Below, one piece after another: positions 61,976-64,000 of a DNA stretch of 64,000 bases. Both the position numbers and the translations under genes were made by a program. Source of the DNA: Terricaulis silvestris (GTDB lineage: Bacteria; Pseudomonadota; Alphaproteobacteria; Caulobacterales; Aquidulcibacteraceae). Below the pieces are notes generated by a model that was not told the origin of the DNA, ran no database searches, and saw only the letters and a program-made list of their open reading frames with translations. The first letter of the stretch is position 1. Every line of letters starts with the position of its first letter. The DNA is taken from assembly GCF_009792355.1 (NCBI RefSeq), contig NZ_CP047045.1:682001-746000 (forward strand), read 5' to 3'.

Positions 61976-62455
61976 ATGAAGTCCAAACTGATCATCGCGT
62001 GCGCCGCGCTCGCGCTTGCAGCATGCGGCCAATCGACAGCGCCGACAGAAGAAGCGCCTGCCGCGCCACAAAGTCTGATGGAGCAGGTGCAGGCGATGTC
62101 GGGTGAAAACCAGCTGGTGGCCGGATATTCGGCGCTCGTCGCCTATCAGCAAGCGCATCCGGAAGCGCAGCCGCCATGCACGTCGCCGCGCGGCACCGAG
62201 TCACGCGGAATCGTCCCCGCCGATGTCGCGCCGGATAGCGTCTACGCGGCGCACGTTGGTTCGCTCGTGCTGTCTGTGCAGTGCGGCGTTCTGATCAGCC
62301 GCGCGCAATTCGATCCGCGCGAGCATTGGCTCGTCGTTTACGCGCCGGCCGCCACGGAAGTCGCTGTCGTGAACTGCGCGGGACCGAATGGCGGCGACGT
62401 TTGCCCGGCGCCAATCCCGCGCGCCGCGGCGCCAGCCGCGCCCGCGACGCCTTAG
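61976..62455 (+). CDS. Hypothetical lipoprotein
   Basis: A 159-residue protein with a lipoprotein signal (lipobox LAAC, Cys17), a Pro/Ala-rich linker, and a C-terminal domain with conserved-looking cysteines (PPCTSPRG, VQCGV, VNCAG, DVCPA), perhaps two disulfides. No known family was recognised. It ends 4 bases inside the META-domain gene, tail to tail. Confidence 0.65.
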   Translation: MKSKLIIACAALALAACGQSTAPTEEAPAAPQSLMEQVQAMSGENQLVAGYSALVAYQQAHPEAQPPCTSPRGTESRGIVPADVAPDSVYAAHVGSLVLSVQCGVLISRAQFDPREHWLVVYAPAATEVAVVNCAGPNGGDVCPAPIPRAAAPAAPATP

Positions 62456-62832
62456 TTCGTCCGCCGGAAGCGCAGCAGATCGGCGCCGCTTCCGGAGAGG
62501 ACCAGCTCATTGCCCTCAATCCGCACGTGATCCGTGCGATTGAGGGCGTCGGTGTAGGTGCGCTCTGTCGTCATCTGCGGCGCGGGACACATCATGCGGG
62601 TGAGGCCGATATCGCCGAAGCTCAGCTGATCACCAGTGCGCTCAATCGATGAGAACCAGCGATTGCAGCCCGCAAAGCCCGAAGCGCCTTGATCGGTGAA
62701 ATCGATCGTGGGCGAGGGCTGTGCATCCGTGATTAACGCCCATTCGCTGCCGGTGAGCTCGACTGCCGTGTCCGGCGCGGTGGCGCATGCGCCAAGCATC
62801 GCCAAGGCCGCAACTAAAATCGCAACACGCAT
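62452..62832 (-). CDS. META-domain lipoprotein (HslJ-like)
   Basis: A 126-residue lipoprotein (lipobox LGAC, Cys16) with a META domain: VELTGSEWALI, the GFAGCNRWFSS motif and LTRMMCPAP, which resemble HslJ, a heat-shock lipoprotein. It follows the second META gene by 19 bases in the same direction, so the two are in tandem. Confidence 0.82.
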   Translation of the reverse strand: MRVAILVAALAMLGACATAPDTAVELTGSEWALITDAQPSPTIDFTDQGASGFAGCNRWFSSIERTGDQLSFGDIGLTRMMCPAPQMTTERTYTDALNRTDHVRIEGNELVLSGSGADLLRFRRTN

Positions 62833-62851
62833 CGCAAGCTCCTCAGAACGA

Positions 62852-63262
62852 CTATTCGACGTTAAACTCAGCGATCACCTGTTGGTTCTCGTCCAACAGC
62901 ACCAGCGCGTCTTGATCGTAGTGCGCATATCGCGTCGCTTGGATCACCGCGAGAAAGCTACGCTCGGTATCGATCTGGACGCCCGCTCCGTCACATGCGC
63001 GACGGGTCGTGCCAACGTTGCCGAAGCGCAGCGCTTCGCCGTCATGAGTCACGGACGCAAACCAATTGTTGCAGCCAGTGTATCCCGACGCACGGTCCGT
63101 GCTGAACGCCATCGTCGCGCCGTGCGGGTTGGCATTGGTGTCATCGACGCGCCGCCAACTCGTGCCAGCGAGATAGCTCGCCGGCGCATTCGGCGCGGAA
63201 TCAGACGTTTGCGCGCAAGCGGTGAGCATCAAAGCGAGCAGGCAAGCGGCAAGTGCGCGCAT
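62852..63262 (-). CDS. META-domain lipoprotein (HslJ-like), paralogue
   Basis: A 136-residue lipoprotein (lipobox LTAC, Cys16) with the same layout as the preceding protein: YLAGTSWRRV, GYTGCNNWFAS and GTTRRACDGAG. ATG 63262 is the start with the best ribosome spacing; ATGs 6 and 9 bases upstream are alternatives. It lies 11 bases after the SDR gene and probably shares its transcript. The similarity suggests tandem duplication. Confidence 0.8.
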   Translation of the reverse strand: MRALAACLLALMLTACAQTSDSAPNAPASYLAGTSWRRVDDTNANPHGATMAFSTDRASGYTGCNNWFASVTHDGEALRFGNVGTTRRACDGAGVQIDTERSFLAVIQATRYAHYDQDALVLLDENQQVIAEFNVE

Positions 63263-63273
63263 CGTCATCATCC

Positions 63274-64000
63274 TCAAACCGGATCGTATGGAAACACCGA
63301 AGCCGACGCGCCGACGTCAGTGTAGCTCGCCTTCATCGCCGGCAGCGCTTGCTCGATCAGGCTCTCTGGCGTCCAGCCCTCAAGCCGCGCCATCGCCCGC
63401 ACTGGCCGCGGCTGGTTGAACAGGAACACTTCGTTGCCGCGCACCGCGAAGATCTGTCCCGTTGTGTCCTTCGCGCCATCCGCGCACAGCGCGACAGCCA
63501 ATTGCGCCACCTGATCGGCCCGCATGCCGTTCTTCATCCGCTCGACACGCGCAGCGCTCGCCTCATCCTTCACCGGGATCGAGGCAATCATCCGCGTCCA
63601 CGCGAACGGCGCAATAATGTTGGATCGCACATTCTTCTGCAGTCCTTCCATCGCCACAATGCGCGACAGTCCCATCACGCCCAACTTCGCAGCCGCGTAG
63701 TTCGCTTGCCCGATATTGCCGATCAGTCCGGATGTGGACGTGAACAGCACGTACGAACCGCTCTGCTGCTCACGGAAATGCTCGATCGACGCGCGCGTCA
63801 CGTTAAACGCGCCATGCAGGTGCACATCGATCACTGCCTTCCAGTCAGCCGGATCCATTTTGTGAAACATGCCGTCGCGCAATATGCCGGCTGGATTGAT
63901 GATCGCGTGCAGCCCGCCGAATGCCTTCTTCGCCTGCTCGCACATCGCCGCGACCGCGTCGTACTCGCTCACGCTATCGCTGTTCGAGATCGCCTTGCCA
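63274..64000 (-). CDS. Short-chain dehydrogenase/reductase, 3' part
   Basis: The reading frame continues to the window edge, so the N-terminal Rossmann region is missing; about 242 residues are visible. The catalytic set is Ser (FTSTSGLIGN), Tyr and Lys (QANYAAAKLGV). The NAG motif is INPAGILRDGMF, with Pro in place of the usual second Asn. The sequence resembles hydroxyacyl-CoA dehydrogenase-type SDRs, for example the N-terminal domain of multifunctional protein-like enzymes. Upstream residues visible at the edge (KAISNSDSVSEY) agree. Confidence 0.82.
   Translation of the reverse strand, partial: GKAISNSDSVSEYDAVAAMCEQAKKAFGGLHAIINPAGILRDGMFHKMDPADWKAVIDVHLHGAFNVTRASIEHFREQQSGSYVLFTSTSGLIGNIGQANYAAAKLGVMGLSRIVAMEGLQKNVRSNIIAPFAWTRMIASIPVKDEASAARVERMKNGMRADQVAQLAVALCADGAKDTTGQIFAVRGNEVFLFNQPRPVRAMARLEGWTPESLIEQALPAMKASYTDVGASASVFPYDPV

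Overview
The window is a GC-rich (estimated low to mid 60s percent), densely packed bacterial chromosome segment. Its gene content points to an alphaproteobacterium, most likely Caulobacterales or Hyphomonadales. The main evidence is a complete PhyR/NepR/EcfG general stress locus with EcfG-type promoters, an EcfG-linked entericidin and DUF1328 proteins, several TonB-dependent receptors, Lrp-type regulators and many start/stop-overlapping operons. No name can be assigned from the sequence alone. There is no rRNA, CRISPR array, intact insertion sequence or prophage. One tRNA is present.

Layout. (1) 1-11 kb: the 3' part of a phenylacetate-CoA ligase, then a catabolic cluster: an AAHS-type transporter, an IlvD-type dehydratase, a SnoaL-like protein, a FAH-family enzyme and a quinone-oxidoreductase-like protein on the plus strand; a single-domain extradiol dioxygenase-like protein, a 3-hydroxyisobutyrate-dehydrogenase-like enzyme and a GntR regulator on the minus strand; and a TonB receptor. 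Three copies of one 17-bp operator tie these units together. The substrate is unknown. (2) 11.4-18.7 kb: tRNA-Met, a 53-aa membrane protein with an EcfG promoter, an Lrp regulator, a C13-type protease, a DUF3754 protein and an RND efflux pump with its adaptor. (3) 18.8-24.9 kb: a minus-strand operon in which TadE- and TadG-like genes run directly into an archaic chaperone-usher fimbrial set. (4) 25.1-28.1 kb: a Phd/YefM-PAS fusion, a TetR regulator and a histidine kinase. (5) 28.2-40.8 kb: paaA, a DUF3291 gene, paaB, paaC, paaD and paaE, with paaI, paaG and paaZ, followed by an aromatic aminotransferase, an E2 and a fused E1 2-oxoacid dehydrogenase and an Lrp regulator. Together these suggest phenylalanine to phenylpyruvate to phenylacetyl-CoA to ring opening. 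(6) 40.8-49.7 kb: a c-di-GMP phosphodiesterase-like protein, a copper chaperone, entericidin, phyR, nepR-ecfG-histidine kinase, DUF883, DUF1328, PGDYG-like, sodB and a second DUF1328. (7) 49.8-55.1 kb: distal valine catabolism (mmsA, a 3-hydroxyisobutyryl-CoA hydrolase-like gene and mmsB), with repeat elements and a gene-free stretch that looks like a structured RNA. (8) 55.1-64 kb: two response regulators, a TonB receptor, queC-queE, a glycine-zipper lipoprotein, pirin, small lipoproteins with two META domains, and the 3' part of an SDR gene.

The strongest leads for undescribed biology are the GntR-linked catabolic cluster, the Tad/chaperone-usher hybrid operon, the Phd-PAS fusion with a palindrome in front of it, the possible phenylpyruvate dehydrogenase coupled to paa, the stress kinase with a degraded ATP-binding domain, and the multi-hairpin region at 53.16-53.45 kb. 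Functions rest on motif recognition by eye. No database search was run.
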